A stretch of DNA of 64,000 bases from Streptococcus ovuberis (GCF_012396585.1 NZ_JAAXPR010000004.1:62001-126000); one strand, 5' to 3'. Counted from the first letter of the stretch, positions 27,358 to 37,141 are shown. Translations and numbers: made by a program. Notes: generated by a model from the letters alone, not told the origin.

Positions 27358-27626
27358 AGATGCTCCTTCGATAGCTGACCTATTAAAATTATACCAAAAA
27401 AACCTTATATTGCGAAACAACAAACAATGATGGAATTATAGACTACACAACACCTTATGAATCGGCCGATTCCCCCTTACTCTAGTTTATAAGATGATCG
27501 CTAGAAATAACTATCAGAGTAGTTTTTCTATACGGGTATCTAGGGATTATAAACAGGAACCATATTTGACCAATATCTAAAAACAGTTCTACTACAATGC
27601 CTGTAGCGTTGAACAAGTGATCCTAA

Positions 27627-27653
27627 AAGGCTGGTCTTTTACAAACCAGCCTT
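27627..27653 (-). terminator. Terminator after the lipoprotein gene
   Basis: AAGGCTGGT pairs with ACCAGCCTT as a 9-bp stem, followed on the minus strand by TTTAGG. It begins 11 bp after the stop at 27664. Confidence 0.75.
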
Positions 27654-27663
27654 CCGACGTTCT

Positions 27664-28698
27664 TTAAGCAGCATCCTTGATCTTAGAGAGCAATCCTTCT
27701 AATTTTTTAGCTTGATCGTCTGTTAACGATGGTGCCAAAGCATCAATAAGCTCTTGCATCTCTGCTTTCGTATGATTAGCGACTTCTGCCTCTAAAGCAG
27801 TATAGAACTCTTGAAATTCTTCATCAGTCATCTGATAATCTGAATTGGTGGTAGCTCCATTACCGGCCATGAGGCTTTGTTGCATTTGCTCTTGGGAAAT
27901 AATATCCTCTTTAGCTGGGATCTTCGGTGCCTGATAATCAATCTTATCAATGCTCATCTTGATGGTCATGCTATCTTCTTTATTGTCAGCTGACTTCATC
28001 GTTAAAACCGCTTCAACATTATTTTGTTTCCCGACACTCATGACAAACTTAGAGTCCTTCGCGAAGGCCTTCTGAGCAGTTTCCATCTGAGCCTTATATT
28101 GCTGAGCGATTTCTTTCGTTTCCTCATCACCACTTTCCAAAACTTTTTGAGTGAAAGCTAGCAGCTCTTCAATGGTCAGGCTTAAGCTAACCTTGTCCCC
28201 AGACTTGGTAAAGTTTTTGCTATCCATTTCTTTAAAGAAAGAGACATTATCCTTGTTAGCAGGGGTCAGTTCTCCAAGGTCAGGTAAGGGTGATCCTTGT
28301 GCATCAGCCACATCCATATATTTCCCAGACAAGTCGCTAGAAGTAATACCATACATCCCTAACATAGGTTCTACTGTCATATAGGCCTTATCGCCAACGT
28401 AAACTATTTCAAAATCAGATAGGGTTGGATTAACATCTGATAAGTCCGCCTGAATGCTAATCAGTTTTTTAGATAAATCTTGCGTCATTGTGGCTTTGAT
28501 TTCCTTACCAATGAAGGAAGCTATGGGATTGACCCCCTTAGATGTCACATCGTCTAATTTTAGAGTCATTTCATACGTAACAGGTTTTTCTGTGTATTGG
28601 CTTTCTACGCGAGAAATAAATTCATCCTTAGGGCTTTTTCCGCAAGCCACCAAGACAAGTGCGAGGGGTAACCAGAGCAGTAGGGCTAGTTTTTTCAT
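27664..28698 (-). CDS. Predicted lipoprotein of unknown function
   Basis: A 344-residue protein starting MKKLALLLWLPLALVLVACGKS, a lipoprotein signal peptide with lipobox LVAC, so it should be anchored outside the membrane by Cys19. The mature part is rich in Lys, Asp and Ser and alternates beta-strand-like stretches (PVTYEMTLKLDDVTS, LISIQADLSDV) with a helical C-terminal third rich in Glu and Gln. This resembles the many streptococcal surface lipoproteins of the DUF6612-like kind, though I cannot confirm that. AGGAGG precedes the ATG. It has its own terminator and no obvious partner. Confidence 0.85.
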   Translation of the reverse strand: MKKLALLLWLPLALVLVACGKSPKDEFISRVESQYTEKPVTYEMTLKLDDVTSKGVNPIASFIGKEIKATMTQDLSKKLISIQADLSDVNPTLSDFEIVYVGDKAYMTVEPMLGMYGITSSDLSGKYMDVADAQGSPLPDLGELTPANKDNVSFFKEMDSKNFTKSGDKVSLSLTIEELLAFTQKVLESGDEETKEIAQQYKAQMETAQKAFAKDSKFVMSVGKQNNVEAVLTMKSADNKEDSMTIKMSIDKIDYQAPKIPAKEDIISQEQMQQSLMAGNGATTNSDYQMTDEEFQEFYTALEAEVANHTKAEMQELIDALAPSLTDDQAKKLEGLLSKIKDAA

Positions 28699-28773
28699 TT
28701 TAAACCTCCTATAAAAAACTAACTTTATTATACCATTTTTAGGCTAACATTTTTGACAAAACAAGAACATTGA

Positions 28774-29277
28774 CTATTTCTGATGAGTACTTGTACGCTT
28801 ATCCATCATGGTTGGAAAATAGCCATTCGGCAAATCGTCTGAGACCTCAAGAACAAAGGTGGGCACGATCCATGATAGATTAAATGGCACAAGCATCAGC
28901 ACTTGCAAGCCCACTCTTTGCCAAAAAATCGCTATTGTCCCCCACTTTTCAGTAGAAATAGGAAAAGTCACGTATCCCCAGTACAGTAGCATTAGACAGA
29001 TCACTATAAGTGCCCACAACATAAATACCCTCTTTTTCGCAGGATAAATGAAAACTGTCTGACCAGCTTTTACCGTCACAGGTTTAGATGTGACTACTCC
29101 AACTTTAATAGCTACTTGAGCTTCTTTCCTCACTATCGGATAGGTCTGAACCTCTCCTTCCTGCGACAACGTTCGAACATGCTTACCATCTATGTAGACT
29201 TTAACGGATCGCATGCTCTGAAAGGCCGACAACTCTCGACTTAAAATGATGCGTTTCATCTTCGCTTTATTCCCCAT
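28774..29277 (-). CDS. Hypothetical membrane protein
   Basis: A protein of up to 167 residues that I do not recognise. Residues 20-75 look like a small beta domain (VKVYIDGKHVRTL, VGVVTSKPVTVKAGQTVFIYP), followed by two hydrophobic segments (MLWALIVICLMLLYWGYVTF and a second near VLMLVPFNLSWIV) and a short polar tail. The start is unclear: ATG 29277 has no ribosome site and ATG 29259 (MKRIILSREL) has only a weak one. It lies between the lipoprotein gene and gatB on the same strand, 75 bp before the former. Confidence 0.6.
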   Translation of the reverse strand: MGNKAKMKRIILSRELSAFQSMRSVKVYIDGKHVRTLSQEGEVQTYPIVRKEAQVAIKVGVVTSKPVTVKAGQTVFIYPAKKRVFMLWALIVICLMLLYWGYVTFPISTEKWGTIAIFWQRVGLQVLMLVPFNLSWIVPTFVLEVSDDLPNGYFPTMMDKRTSTHQK

Positions 29278-29296
29278 TTGTCACATTTTGGTTTGT

Positions 29297-29491
29297 TCAT
29301 GGGCATTTCGTTTTAAAGTAGTCTTTCAAAGAAGCCTGAGTTGCCCACCTGTTTAAGCCTTCAGTCACTGACCTTTTTAGAACTTCTATTGCCTCAACTG
29401 AATGGCATTTTCTAAAACCAATGCTGTGAGCCATACCCCAGTTGTAGGCATTGCTCAATAAACAGGTGAAAGGAAATCGACAGTTATCTAA
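29297..29491 (-). pseudogene. Possible coding remnant downstream of gatB
   Basis: A 64-codon open stretch between TAA (29492-29494) and TGA (29297-29299) has protein-like composition, including GMAHSIGFRKC and LKRSVTEGLNRWATQAS, but no good start or ribosome site. It may be the tail of a lost gene. I cannot name a family. Confidence 0.3.
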
Positions 29492-29523
29492 TTACCGATT
29501 GAGGCCCACATTCTCTTATCCGT

Positions 29524-30963
29524 TTAATCAAGCAGTTTCTGCAACTCTTGCGCCAGCAATTGTTGCGCTACTTGTGGGTTGGCTTGGCCTTTTGTAGCCT
29601 TCATGAGGAAACCTGTAAAGGCTTTGTCTGCATTGCGTTTGCCCGATTTAAAGTCAGCAACAGCTGCTTCGTTATCCGCAAAGACTTGGTGGATGATTGG
29701 AATGAGAACTGCTGGGTCAGATACCTGAACCAGTCCTGCTTTTTCCACGTATTCTTTGGCAGAACCACCATTCTTGGCCAGATGGACGAAGACCTTCTTG
29801 GCAATCTTAGAGGAAATAGTCCCGTCAGCAATCAGGGCAATCATCTCAACAAGGTTCTCTGGAGTCAAAGCAATGCTTTCAATAGTCTGTCCTTCTGCAT
29901 TAAGGAATTGAGCCACCTCACCTTGCAACCAGTTGGACACCTGCTTGGCATCTCCACCAATCGCAACAGCTTGTTCAAAGAAATCAGACATTGCTTTGGT
30001 AGCGGTCAACTGACCTGCATCATAAGCTGACAAGCCAAGTTTTTCAACGTATTCCGCACGGCGTTCAGCTGGGAATTTTGGTAACTCTGCACGCATTTCC
30101 TCAATCCACTCATCTGAAATCTCATAGATTGGCAAGTCTGGCTCTGGGAAATAACGGTAATCCGCAGCCCCTTCCTTGACCCGCATGAGGATAGTTCTTT
30201 TCGTCGCTTCATCATAACGGCGAGTTTCCTGACGGATTTGTCCACCGCTACGAAGAATTTTGGCTTGACGCGCCATCTCAAATTCTAGCCCTTTTCTCAC
30301 ATTGGAGAAGGAGTTGAGGTTTTTGAGCTCTGTCTTGGTCCCAAATTTCTCCTGACCGTAAGGGCGCAGGGAAATATTGGCATCGACCCGCATGGAGCCT
30401 TCTTCCATCTTGACATCGGAAATACCAGTATATTGGATAATTTCTTTGAGGGCGGTCAGATAAGCATAAGCTTCTTCTGGTGAGCGCATATCAGCTTCTG
30501 ACACAATCTCAATCAAAGGCACACCCTGACGGTTGAGGTCAACGTAGGAATAACCATCTGTCCCGTGGGTGTTCTTTCCTGCATCTTCTTCCAAGTGAGC
30601 CCGCTCAATGCGGATTTTCTTAGTTGAACCATCTTCAAGGGTGATCTCAATCCAGCCATTGTAGCCAATCGGCTCGTCAAACTGAGAAATCTGGTAGGCC
30701 TTTGGATTATCTGGATAGAAATAATTTTTGCGGTCAAAGTGCATATGCTGGTGAATGTCCATATTGAGAGCTAGCGCAGCCTTGATACCCGCATCAATAA
30801 CGCCCTTGTTCATGACTGGCAAAACACCCGGAAATGACCAGTCAATGACATTGGTGTTGGCATTTGGTTCTTGCCCGAAATGCGCCGATGAAGGTGAGAA
30901 AATTTTAGAGTTGGTATTCAATTCCACATGGACTTCTAGTCCGATAATGGTTTCAAAGTTCAT
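29524..30963 (-). CDS. gatB: Aspartyl/glutamyl-tRNA amidotransferase subunit B
   Basis: A 479-residue GatB with the family start [20 protein letters not shown], the cradle domain with [13 protein letters not shown], and a C-terminal YqeY-like tail ([15 protein letters not shown]). It phosphorylates misacylated Glu-tRNA(Gln) or Asp-tRNA(Asn) and passes it to ammonia released by GatA. Its ATG overlaps the stop of gatA by one base, typical translational coupling in the gatCAB operon. Confidence 0.97.
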   Translation of the reverse strand: MNFETIIGLEVHVELNTNSKIFSPSSAHFGQEPNANTNVIDWSFPGVLPVMNKGVIDAGIKAALALNMDIHQHMHFDRKNYFYPDNPKAYQISQFDEPIGYNGWIEITLEDGSTKKIRIERAHLEEDAGKNTHGTDGYSYVDLNRQGVPLIEIVSEADMRSPEEAYAYLTALKEIIQYTGISDVKMEEGSMRVDANISLRPYGQEKFGTKTELKNLNSFSNVRKGLEFEMARQAKILRSGGQIRQETRRYDEATKRTILMRVKEGAADYRYFPEPDLPIYEISDEWIEEMRAELPKFPAERRAEYVEKLGLSAYDAGQLTATKAMSDFFEQAVAIGGDAKQVSNWLQGEVAQFLNAEGQTIESIALTPENLVEMIALIADGTISSKIAKKVFVHLAKNGGSAKEYVEKAGLVQVSDPAVLIPIIHQVFADNEAAVADFKSGKRNADKAFTGFLMKATKGQANPQVAQQLLAQELQKLLD

Positions 30964-32429
30964 TAGTTGTCACCTCCAAAAATCACAGGGTGTTGTTTAT
31001 GGTAATCAGTCACGGCTTCAAAAGCAGCCGCCGCTTGGTAGATGGTTTCCTCAGAGTATTTAGGACCAATTAATTGCAAACCTACTGGCAAGCCATCCAC
31101 AAAGCCAGATGGAATGGAAATCCCCGGAAGCCCTGCCAGGTTGACAGGAATGGTCAAAAGGTCCGCCAGGTACATGGCCACAGGGTCCTGGCTCTGGCTA
31201 CCCAAATCATAGGCCACCGTCGGCGTTGTTGGCCCCAAAATCAAGTCATAATTCGCAAAGACCTTTTTAAAGTCCTCAATGATTAAGGTCCGCACTTGAG
31301 CTGCCTTCTTGAAATAGGCATCATAATAGCCCGAAGACAGAGCAAAGGAGCCCAGCATAATCCGGCGTTTCACTTCGTCGCCAAAGCCTTGACTACGGGT
31401 ATGGACATAAATTTCCTCCAGCGATTTCGCATCTTCTGCCCTAAAGCCATAGCGAATGCCGTCAAAACGCTGCAAGTTGGAAGAAGCTTCCGCAGATGCA
31501 ATGATGTAATAAACTGCTACACCATACTTGCTGTGTGGTAGACTAACTTCCTCAATAATCGCCCCTAAATTTTCAAACTGCTTAGCAGCCGCCAAGATAT
31601 TGTCCTTGATAGCCGGTTCAATTCCCTCACCCAAATATTCTTTAGGTAAAGCAATTTTAAGCCCCTTAATGTCTTGACCAATCTTGCTTGTATAGTCTGC
31701 GATCTGAATAGGAGCAGATGTTGCATCTTTACTGTCGCTGCTCGCTAAGACATTGAGCAAATGGGCATTTTCCTTGACGGTCTGTGAAAAAGGACCAATC
31801 TGATCCAGAGACGAACCAAAAGCAAAAAGCCCATAACGCGAAATCGTTCCATAGGTCGGTTTGAGCCCTACAATACCGTTAAAAGCGGCTGGCTGACGAA
31901 TAGAGCCACCTGTATCCGAACCCAAGGACAGACGGACCTGACCAGAAGCTACTGCTGTCGCAGAACCACCAGATGACCCCCCTGGTACCTTAGTCTGATT
32001 CCAAGCATTCTTGGTCTTCTTGAAATAAGAGGTCTCCGTTGAGCCACCCATAGCAAACTCATCCATATTAGTCTTTCCAATGACAATCATTCCACTATCA
32101 TAAGCATTGGAAACAGCTGTCGCATCAAAAATCGGTTCATAATTATAGAGCATCTTCGAAGCTGCAGTCGTCAAAATCCCCTTGGTCGAGATATTGTCCT
32201 TGACGGCTAGAGGAATCCCTGACAAAATCTTATCCCCTTCAATGCCTGCCGCATCAACCTTCTCAGCTTGAGCGATGGCTAACTCATCTGCTACTGTAAT
32301 AAAAGAACCTACTGCCTCTTCACGGGTGTGGATATCTTCCAAGGTCGCCTTGGTCAACTCTACTGCTGAAATTTCCTTTTTCACTAAAAGCTCATGTAAT
32401 TCGTCAATGGTCTTCTTGTTAAAAGTCAT
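30963..32429 (-). CDS. gatA: Aspartyl/glutamyl-tRNA amidotransferase subunit A
   Basis: A 488-residue amidase-signature protein. The catalytic Lys lies in AVKDNIS, the signature block [14 protein letters not shown] supplies the cis-Ser, and [12 protein letters not shown] carries the nucleophilic Ser. It hydrolyses glutamine to give ammonia to GatB. It overlaps gatC and gatB by one base at each end. Confidence 0.97.
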   Translation of the reverse strand: MTFNKKTIDELHELLVKKEISAVELTKATLEDIHTREEAVGSFITVADELAIAQAEKVDAAGIEGDKILSGIPLAVKDNISTKGILTTAASKMLYNYEPIFDATAVSNAYDSGMIVIGKTNMDEFAMGGSTETSYFKKTKNAWNQTKVPGGSSGGSATAVASGQVRLSLGSDTGGSIRQPAAFNGIVGLKPTYGTISRYGLFAFGSSLDQIGPFSQTVKENAHLLNVLASSDSKDATSAPIQIADYTSKIGQDIKGLKIALPKEYLGEGIEPAIKDNILAAAKQFENLGAIIEEVSLPHSKYGVAVYYIIASAEASSNLQRFDGIRYGFRAEDAKSLEEIYVHTRSQGFGDEVKRRIMLGSFALSSGYYDAYFKKAAQVRTLIIEDFKKVFANYDLILGPTTPTVAYDLGSQSQDPVAMYLADLLTIPVNLAGLPGISIPSGFVDGLPVGLQLIGPKYSEETIYQAAAAFEAVTDYHKQHPVIFGGDN

Positions 32430-32731
32430 TAGGCATCTCCTCCTTCCTCTAGGATAGCTGGAACTTTGATAAAGTTCTTTTCTTTTTCCGGCACATTTTT
32501 AAACAACACTTCCCGATCAGTTCCCTGTTCCGCTACATCTTCACGCACAACCGTCTTACGGTCTGCCATAGTCGTTGTGACAGGCACATCTGTCGTATCC
32601 ACTTCATTTAACAATTCAACCATGTCAACAATCTTGGTTAACGTCGTTGCAAAGGCCGTGGTTTCTTCGTCGCTAAAAGCCAGCTTGGACAACTTGGCCA
32701 CGTGACGTACTTCTTCTTCTGAGATTTTCAT
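32429..32731 (-). CDS. gatC: Aspartyl/glutamyl-tRNA amidotransferase subunit C
   Basis: A 100-residue GatC with the usual opening [21 protein letters not shown] and the mid-region [16 protein letters not shown]. It wraps around GatA and stabilises the complex. AAGGAGAAG precedes the ATG. It is the first gene of the gatCAB operon. Confidence 0.96.
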   Translation of the reverse strand: MKISEEEVRHVAKLSKLAFSDEETTAFATTLTKIVDMVELLNEVDTTDVPVTTTMADRKTVVREDVAEQGTDREVLFKNVPEKEKNFIKVPAILEEGGDA

Positions 32732-32764
32732 ACCTTCTCCTTGCTCATTTACAGAATTCTACCT

Positions 32765-32770
32765 ATTATA
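32765..32770 (-). promoter_or_regulatory. Extended -10 promoter of gatCAB
   Basis: On the minus strand TGGTATAAT (TATAAT at 32765-32770) lies 34 bp before the gatC ATG. The -35 (TTAAAA at 17 bp) is weak, as is common with an extended -10. Confidence 0.6.
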
Positions 32771-32846
32771 CCATACTTTAGCCTATTTTTAATTCAAAAT
32801 TACGCGATAACAGCTGAATTGGGACTGTCGTAATTGCCTAGCAAAG

Positions 32847-33020
32847 CTAGTCTTTTAACTGATCTTCCTGCCAAATAAAAATATTGTGCAATCTAAACTC
32901 CCCAGACTCATCTTCTTCAAAAGACAAGTGGTAAATAAGGTCCGAATCTGGCATATGGTAGTCCAATCCCAAACTATTTGTCAAAAAGGAATCAATCGAG
33001 ATAGATGAATAAGTTGGTAG
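32847..33020 (-). pseudogene. 3' remnant of an unidentified gene
   Basis: The last 58 or so codons before the stop at 32847 look like a true C-terminus (SLGLDYHMPDSDLIYHLSF and GEFRLHNIFIWQEDQLKD). Upstream of about 33020 the frame runs antisense through the XpaC-like fragment and no longer looks coding. I read it as the tail of a lost gene cut by the same rearrangement that left 33021-33305. Confidence 0.45.
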
Positions 33021-33305
33021 TCCAAACTTCAGGACGCTGATAATCAGGCTGAATTGACAGCCATTCACGAAATTAACATGAAACAGTTCTATGATATTCT
33101 CCACGGCTATCTCAAAATCAAGAAAGCTCCAAAGAACTATCATCAAGCTGAATCACGATTAACTAAAGCCAAGGCTGCCCTGGAACAATTTGACACAGAC
33201 CTTGATGCTACTTTGAAAAAATTAAATGAAGCTGAGCCTGACGATTTTGAAATCTCTCTGCGAATGATGGAGAAAAAGCAGTATAGGGAAGATGATCTTG
33301 TTTAA
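33021..33305 (+). pseudogene. 5'-truncated XpaC-like gene fragment
   Basis: About 94 codons match the C-terminus of the XpaC-like protein encoded at 37176-38003. The pattern KLxxAxxxxxxEL-AIHxxNM---F-D-L-GYL-IK is shared, and FEISLR appears near both ends. Homology begins right after a TAG at 33018-33020 and there is no start other than internal TTG/ATG codons. The N-terminal two thirds are missing. It is a remnant of a second copy of the locus now seen 4 kb away. Confidence 0.75.
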
Positions 33306-33471
33306 AGGTATCTCATTAATCCAGTCAACCTCTTTATCGTAACTCCAAAATTCCCAGAACCCCCTTATGCGCATCACACTCTAAATAGGGGTTCAACTTG
33401 CTTAAAGTAAGGCGGAGAGCCTGCTACTGCTTTAAGCTAACGCTCCTTCTACCGATAACTCTTTACACAGA

Positions 33472-33520
33472 CAAAGCAGCGACCAATCGCTAGATGTGAC
33501 GATTGATCGCTGCTTTTTCA
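33472..33520. terminator. Strong hairpin after the isochorismatase gene
   Basis: AAAGCAGCGACCAATCG pairs with CGATTGATCGCTGCTTT around a 10-base loop with one mismatch. The T run is best on the plus strand, so it may serve both directions. Confidence 0.75.
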
Positions 33521-33521
33521 A

Positions 33522-34076
33522 TTATTCTACGATAGTTGCCCCAAGGACATTTTTAAAGTGCTTGAGGGCAAATTGGTGATTTGCTTCTGTCAGACTAGCA
33601 ATAGCTGAGGCCACGATTTCAATCTGATACCCTAGATGATAAGCATCAATAGCTGTGTGAAGGACACAGATATCTGATAAAACACCCGTTAGGATCACTG
33701 TTTTTACCCCACGTTCTCGCAGACGGATATCCAAATCTGTCCCTGAAAAGGCCGAATAATGCCGCTTATCAAGCCAGAAAACACGTGTGTCCTCCTTGAT
33801 GGCTTCGTAAACCTCAGCCAATTGGCCATAGAGGTCCCTACCAGAGGTTCCTTTGATATTGTGGGGAGGAAATAGCCTGCTTTCAGGGTGAAACACATCT
33901 CCGTCATCATGACCATCAATCGCAAAGAAAATATAATCCCCACGATCATAGGCTTCCTGTGTGACCGAAGCAATCCGTTTCTCAATGGCTTGAGCAGGCT
34001 TCCCTGCTGTCAACCGACCTTCATCAGCTACAAAGTCATAGGTATAATCAATCGAAATTAAAGCTTTCTCAGCCAT
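33522..34076 (-). CDS. Isochorismatase-family cysteine hydrolase (nicotinamidase-like)
   Basis: A 184-residue enzyme with the catalytic triad pattern of this family: Asp in SIDYTYDFV, Lys in WLDKRHYSAF and Cys in GVLSDICVLHTA, followed by a metal-binding IDGHDDGDVFHPES segment. These features fit nicotinamidase (PncA), which would feed NAD salvage. It starts 1 bp after the codY stop, and the codY-isochorismatase pair is common in streptococci, so it is probably cotranscribed with codY. Confidence 0.88.
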   Translation of the reverse strand: MAEKALISIDYTYDFVADEGRLTAGKPAQAIEKRIASVTQEAYDRGDYIFFAIDGHDDGDVFHPESRLFPPHNIKGTSGRDLYGQLAEVYEAIKEDTRVFWLDKRHYSAFSGTDLDIRLRERGVKTVILTGVLSDICVLHTAIDAYHLGYQIEIVASAIASLTEANHQFALKHFKNVLGATIVE

Positions 34077-34077
34077 C

Positions 34078-34866
34078 TTAGTAATCTCGTTTCTTCACTT
34101 CTTCGAAAACATCTGGAATCAAGACCTTCAAGTAAGTTCCCTTCATGCCGAGCGAACGGCTTTCAATCACTCCGGCAGACTCTAACTTACGAAGGGCATT
34201 AACAATCACAGACCGTGTAATACCGATACGATCCGCAATGACAGATGCAGTCAATTGGCCTTCTTTGCCATCTAGCTCTTGCAAAATAGCAGAAACAGCC
34301 TTCATTTCGGAGTAAGAAAGGGTATTGATTGCCATATTAACAGCTGTGCGTTTACGGATACTTTCCTCGTCTTTCTCGCGTTGGAAATTCAACAATTGTA
34401 GCCCCACTACTGTCGAAGCCATTTCAATTAGAATCAAGTCCTCATCGTGGAACTGCTCATCATTGCGCCAGATCAGCAGAGAACCAAAGCGAATCCCAGA
34501 GACATGAATAGGGACAATGGTTGTCAAACCGTTAGGATAGAGGTCCTGCGCATCCTTTGGAAATGCTGTTAATTCGTTAGTCACAGGAATATTGGCCTCT
34601 GTTTCATAAATCAATGAGGCCAATCGTACATAATCTTCAGGGAATTGCTTGCGCTCAAAGAAGGCCTCAATCCGATCATTATTGGTCCGATATTTGAGGA
34701 AATACCCCAATACCTCTCCTGAACTATTGATAATACAAGCATTACAGTCAATGATATCCGCCAATTGGTTTGCGATTGGATTATAAGGAAGATCCGCTTG
34801 AAGTTGTTCCTCAGAACGTTTCAAAATTGCTGTAATCTTGCGTGTTTTTTCTAATAAAGTTGCCAT
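34078..34866 (-). CDS. codY: GTP-sensing pleiotropic transcriptional repressor CodY
   Basis: A 262-residue CodY. The N-terminal GAF domain (from [19 protein letters not shown] through [16 protein letters not shown]) binds branched-chain amino acids, and the C-terminal winged helix has [20 protein letters not shown]. It represses amino-acid uptake, proteolysis and synthesis genes when nutrients are plentiful. The start was set to ATG 34866 ([10 protein letters not shown]), the family's usual beginning, with AAGGTGG upstream; a frame extension to 34926 is not needed. A CodY box lies just upstream of its promoter. Confidence 0.97.
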   Translation of the reverse strand: MATLLEKTRKITAILKRSEEQLQADLPYNPIANQLADIIDCNACIINSSGEVLGYFLKYRTNNDRIEAFFERKQFPEDYVRLASLIYETEANIPVTNELTAFPKDAQDLYPNGLTTIVPIHVSGIRFGSLLIWRNDEQFHDEDLILIEMASTVVGLQLLNFQREKDEESIRKRTAVNMAINTLSYSEMKAVSAILQELDGKEGQLTASVIADRIGITRSVIVNALRKLESAGVIESRSLGMKGTYLKVLIPDVFEEVKKRDY

Positions 34867-34894
34867 TTCAACCACCTTGTTTTTAATTATAATC

Positions 34895-34923
34895 ATTATA
34901 TCAGATATTGCATAAAATCGCAA
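34895..34923 (-). promoter_or_regulatory. codY promoter
   Basis: On the minus strand TTGCGA (34918-34923) and TATAAT (34895-34900) are 17 bp apart, with TG before the -10. It lies about 28 bp upstream of the codY ATG. Confidence 0.7.
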
Positions 34924-34924
34924 C

Positions 34925-34939
34925 AATTATCAGAATATT
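34925..34939 (-). promoter_or_regulatory. CodY box upstream of codY
   Basis: AATATTCTGATAATT on the minus strand matches the CodY consensus AATTTTCWGAAAATT at 13 of 15 positions. It abuts the -35 element of the codY promoter, which fits negative autoregulation. Confidence 0.7.
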
Positions 34940-34996
34940 CCTATTGTTAAAATGTAAAAAACAGACAAAACATAGACTGTCTTGTCTGCGAAGTCT

Positions 34997-36211
34997 TTAT
35001 CGCTTATATTGCTTCAGATGGCGCGTTAGTTTTTCTTGGAGGTCTCCAAGCTCTTCCACTGTTGGCAGGTAGACAATCCGGAAATGATCAGGGTCTTTCC
35101 AGTTGAAGCCCCGACCGTGTACGAGCATGACCTTTTCTTGCTTGAGAAAGTTTAACACAAACTGTTCATCGTCATCAATGCGGTACATATCTCGGTCAAT
35201 CTTAGGAAAGACATAAAGGCCTGCCTTGGGTTTGACAGTAGACAGCCCAGGAATAGCATTGATGGCCTTGGTGATGAACTCACGTTGCTCATAGAGGCGA
35301 CCGCCTGGTTTGAGCAGTTCGTCAACCGATTGATAACCACCAAGCGACGTTTGAACGACTTGCTGCGCTAAGACATTGGAACAAAGGCGCATATTCGCCA
35401 TCATATTGAGCCCCTCCATATAGCCTTTGACATGGTCTTTACGGCCAGAGAGCACCATCCAGCCCACGCGGAAACCGCAGATCCGATGAGACTTGGAAAG
35501 ACCATTCATCGTCACGACAAAGACATCTGGTGCTAGGCTAGCTATCGGCGTATGCTCTAGTCCGTCAAAGACCATGCGATCGTAGATCTCATCCGAGAAA
35601 ATGATTAACTCATGCTGGCGAGCAAGCTCGACGATTTCTTCTAAAATCTCCTTAGGATAAAGGGCGCCTGTTGGGTTGTTGGGATTGATGATGACAATGG
35701 CCTTGGTGCGGTCAGAAATCTTGCTCTTAATGTCGTCAATGTCAGGGTACCACTCCGCCTGCTCATCACAGATATAGTGAACAGCATTCCCACCAGCCAG
35801 ACTGACAGATGCTGTCCAAAGGGGATAGTCTGGCATAGGCACCAATACCTCATCCCCATTGTCCAAAAGCGCGTGCATAGACATGGTAATCAGCTCAGAT
35901 ACCCCGTTTCCGATGTAGATATCATCGACATCAAGATTGGGAAACTTTTTCAACTGACAGTACTGCATAATCGCTTTACGAGCTGAAAAAATGCCTTTGG
36001 AGTTCGAATAGCCCTCACTGTATCTAGCATTTCGGATCAAATCCTGAATGACCTCATCTGGAGCCTTAAAACCAAATTCAGCTGGATTTCCTGTATTGAG
36101 ACGTAAAATTTGTTCACCATTAGCTCGCATGCGGTTAGCTTCATCAAGCACTGGACCACGGATGTCGTAGGCCACATGTTCCAATTTAGATGACTTATTA
36201 AATAATTTCAT
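34997..36211 (-). CDS. alaT: Pyridoxal-phosphate aminotransferase, AlaT type
   Basis: A 404-residue class I aminotransferase with IINPNNPTGALY, the PLP Lys in TMNGLSKSHRICGFRVGW, and a typical streptococcal start MKLFNKSSKLEHVAYDIRGP. Relatives transfer amino groups between alanine and pyruvate or valine-type ketoacids. ATG 36211 was chosen over GTG 36226 because it matches the usual family start and GAGG is within ten bases. It is the upstream neighbour of codY and is probably a CodY-linked amino-acid gene. Confidence 0.88.
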   Translation of the reverse strand: MKLFNKSSKLEHVAYDIRGPVLDEANRMRANGEQILRLNTGNPAEFGFKAPDEVIQDLIRNARYSEGYSNSKGIFSARKAIMQYCQLKKFPNLDVDDIYIGNGVSELITMSMHALLDNGDEVLVPMPDYPLWTASVSLAGGNAVHYICDEQAEWYPDIDDIKSKISDRTKAIVIINPNNPTGALYPKEILEEIVELARQHELIIFSDEIYDRMVFDGLEHTPIASLAPDVFVVTMNGLSKSHRICGFRVGWMVLSGRKDHVKGYMEGLNMMANMRLCSNVLAQQVVQTSLGGYQSVDELLKPGGRLYEQREFITKAINAIPGLSTVKPKAGLYVFPKIDRDMYRIDDDEQFVLNFLKQEKVMLVHGRGFNWKDPDHFRIVYLPTVEELGDLQEKLTRHLKQYKR

Positions 36212-36318
36212 CTCTTTTGTCCTCACTATCCTCTTTTAAAGTATGTCTTATTGTAGCGCATTTCGTTTTATTTCACAATCAAAAAGAAAAGGTTTTGGAA
36301 CGTATTTTTTTGTAAGCC

Positions 36319-36347
36319 TTTACATTTCAATCGGAATAGTTTACAAT
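36319..36347 (+). promoter_or_regulatory. Promoter of the universal stress gene
   Basis: TTTACA (36319-36324) and TACAAT (36342-36347) are 17 bp apart. They lie about 65 bp before the start codon. Confidence 0.55.
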
Positions 36348-36411
36348 AGAATTAGAAAGAATCGCGATAATATAGCGCGAATGACTGGCACCATAAAAAG
36401 GAGGACGGATT

Positions 36412-36861
36412 ATGCTTCAAACTTATCAGACCATTATGGTCGCTGTTGACGGCTCTCCAGAGGCTGAATTAGCCTTTGAAAAAGCCATCCATGTCGCCTT
36501 GCGGAACCAAGCTAAACTCATCATTACCCATGTCATTGACAATCGTTCCCTGCACACCTACTCAGCCTTTGACACCAATATTTATGTCAACCTCGAAAAA
36601 GAAGCAAGAGCACAATTGGCGGCTTATGAAGACCGTGCCCGTCAGGCCGGCCTGAAACACATCAAGCAGGTTTTAGAACTAGGTGACCCTCGACCACTCC
36701 TAGCAAAAGAAATTCCTGACCGTGAGCAGGTTGATCTCATTCTTTTAGGAGCTACAGGGCTCAATTCTTTTGAGCGTTTGCTCATCGGCTCATCTTCCGA
36801 ATACATCATGCGCAACGCCCGAGTCGATCTGCTGATCGTCCGTGACCCCAATAAAGTCTAG
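36412..36861 (+). CDS. Universal stress protein, UspA family
   Basis: A 149-residue protein starting TIMVAVDGSPEAELAFEKA and ending with the ATP-binding pattern GATGLNSFERLLIGSSSEYI, which fits G-2x-G-9x-G-S, so it belongs to the nucleotide-binding branch. The role in streptococci is general stress survival. AAAAGGAGG precedes the ATG. It is divergent from alaT with both starts within 200 bp. A hairpin follows at 36880. Confidence 0.92.
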   Translation: MLQTYQTIMVAVDGSPEAELAFEKAIHVALRNQAKLIITHVIDNRSLHTYSAFDTNIYVNLEKEARAQLAAYEDRARQAGLKHIKQVLELGDPRPLLAKEIPDREQVDLILLGATGLNSFERLLIGSSSEYIMRNARVDLLIVRDPNKV

Positions 36862-36879
36862 CGCTTCTCCACCTTCCAA

Positions 36880-36907
36880 AAGGCTAGAACCCTGGTGTTC
36901 TAGCCTT
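36880..36907 (+). terminator. Hairpin after usp
   Basis: AAGGCTAGAAC pairs perfectly with GTTCTAGCCTT (11 bp) around CCTGGT. The T tail is poor, so termination strength is uncertain. Confidence 0.6.
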
Positions 36908-37112
36908 GAGTCTTTGATGGCTAGAATGATTCCCCTTCAATGAAAACAAGATAGGTTGCGTACGCTGGCTTTGTGCTTCTGCTTTATTTCAGTGTTGAAG
37001 AAGCGGATAAGATGAAAATTAACGCCTCACCTAAGCTCCTATCAAAGGCCAACGTGCATCTTTTTCATCACTCATTGGTTTGTCTCTTCTCATTTTGAAC
37101 CTTGCTAAATGC

Positions 37113-37141
37113 TTGTTTACAGAAGGCTTTCAGTGTATAAT
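37113..37141 (+). promoter_or_regulatory. Promoter of the XpaC/TelA pair
   Basis: TTGTTT (37113-37118) and TATAAT (37136-37141) are 17 bp apart, 34 bp before the start codon. Confidence 0.6.

Noticed and set aside
29548..30030. 160-codon open frame antisense to gatB
   Set aside because: gatB is certain and the antisense product is Cys- and Phe-rich with no ribosome site.
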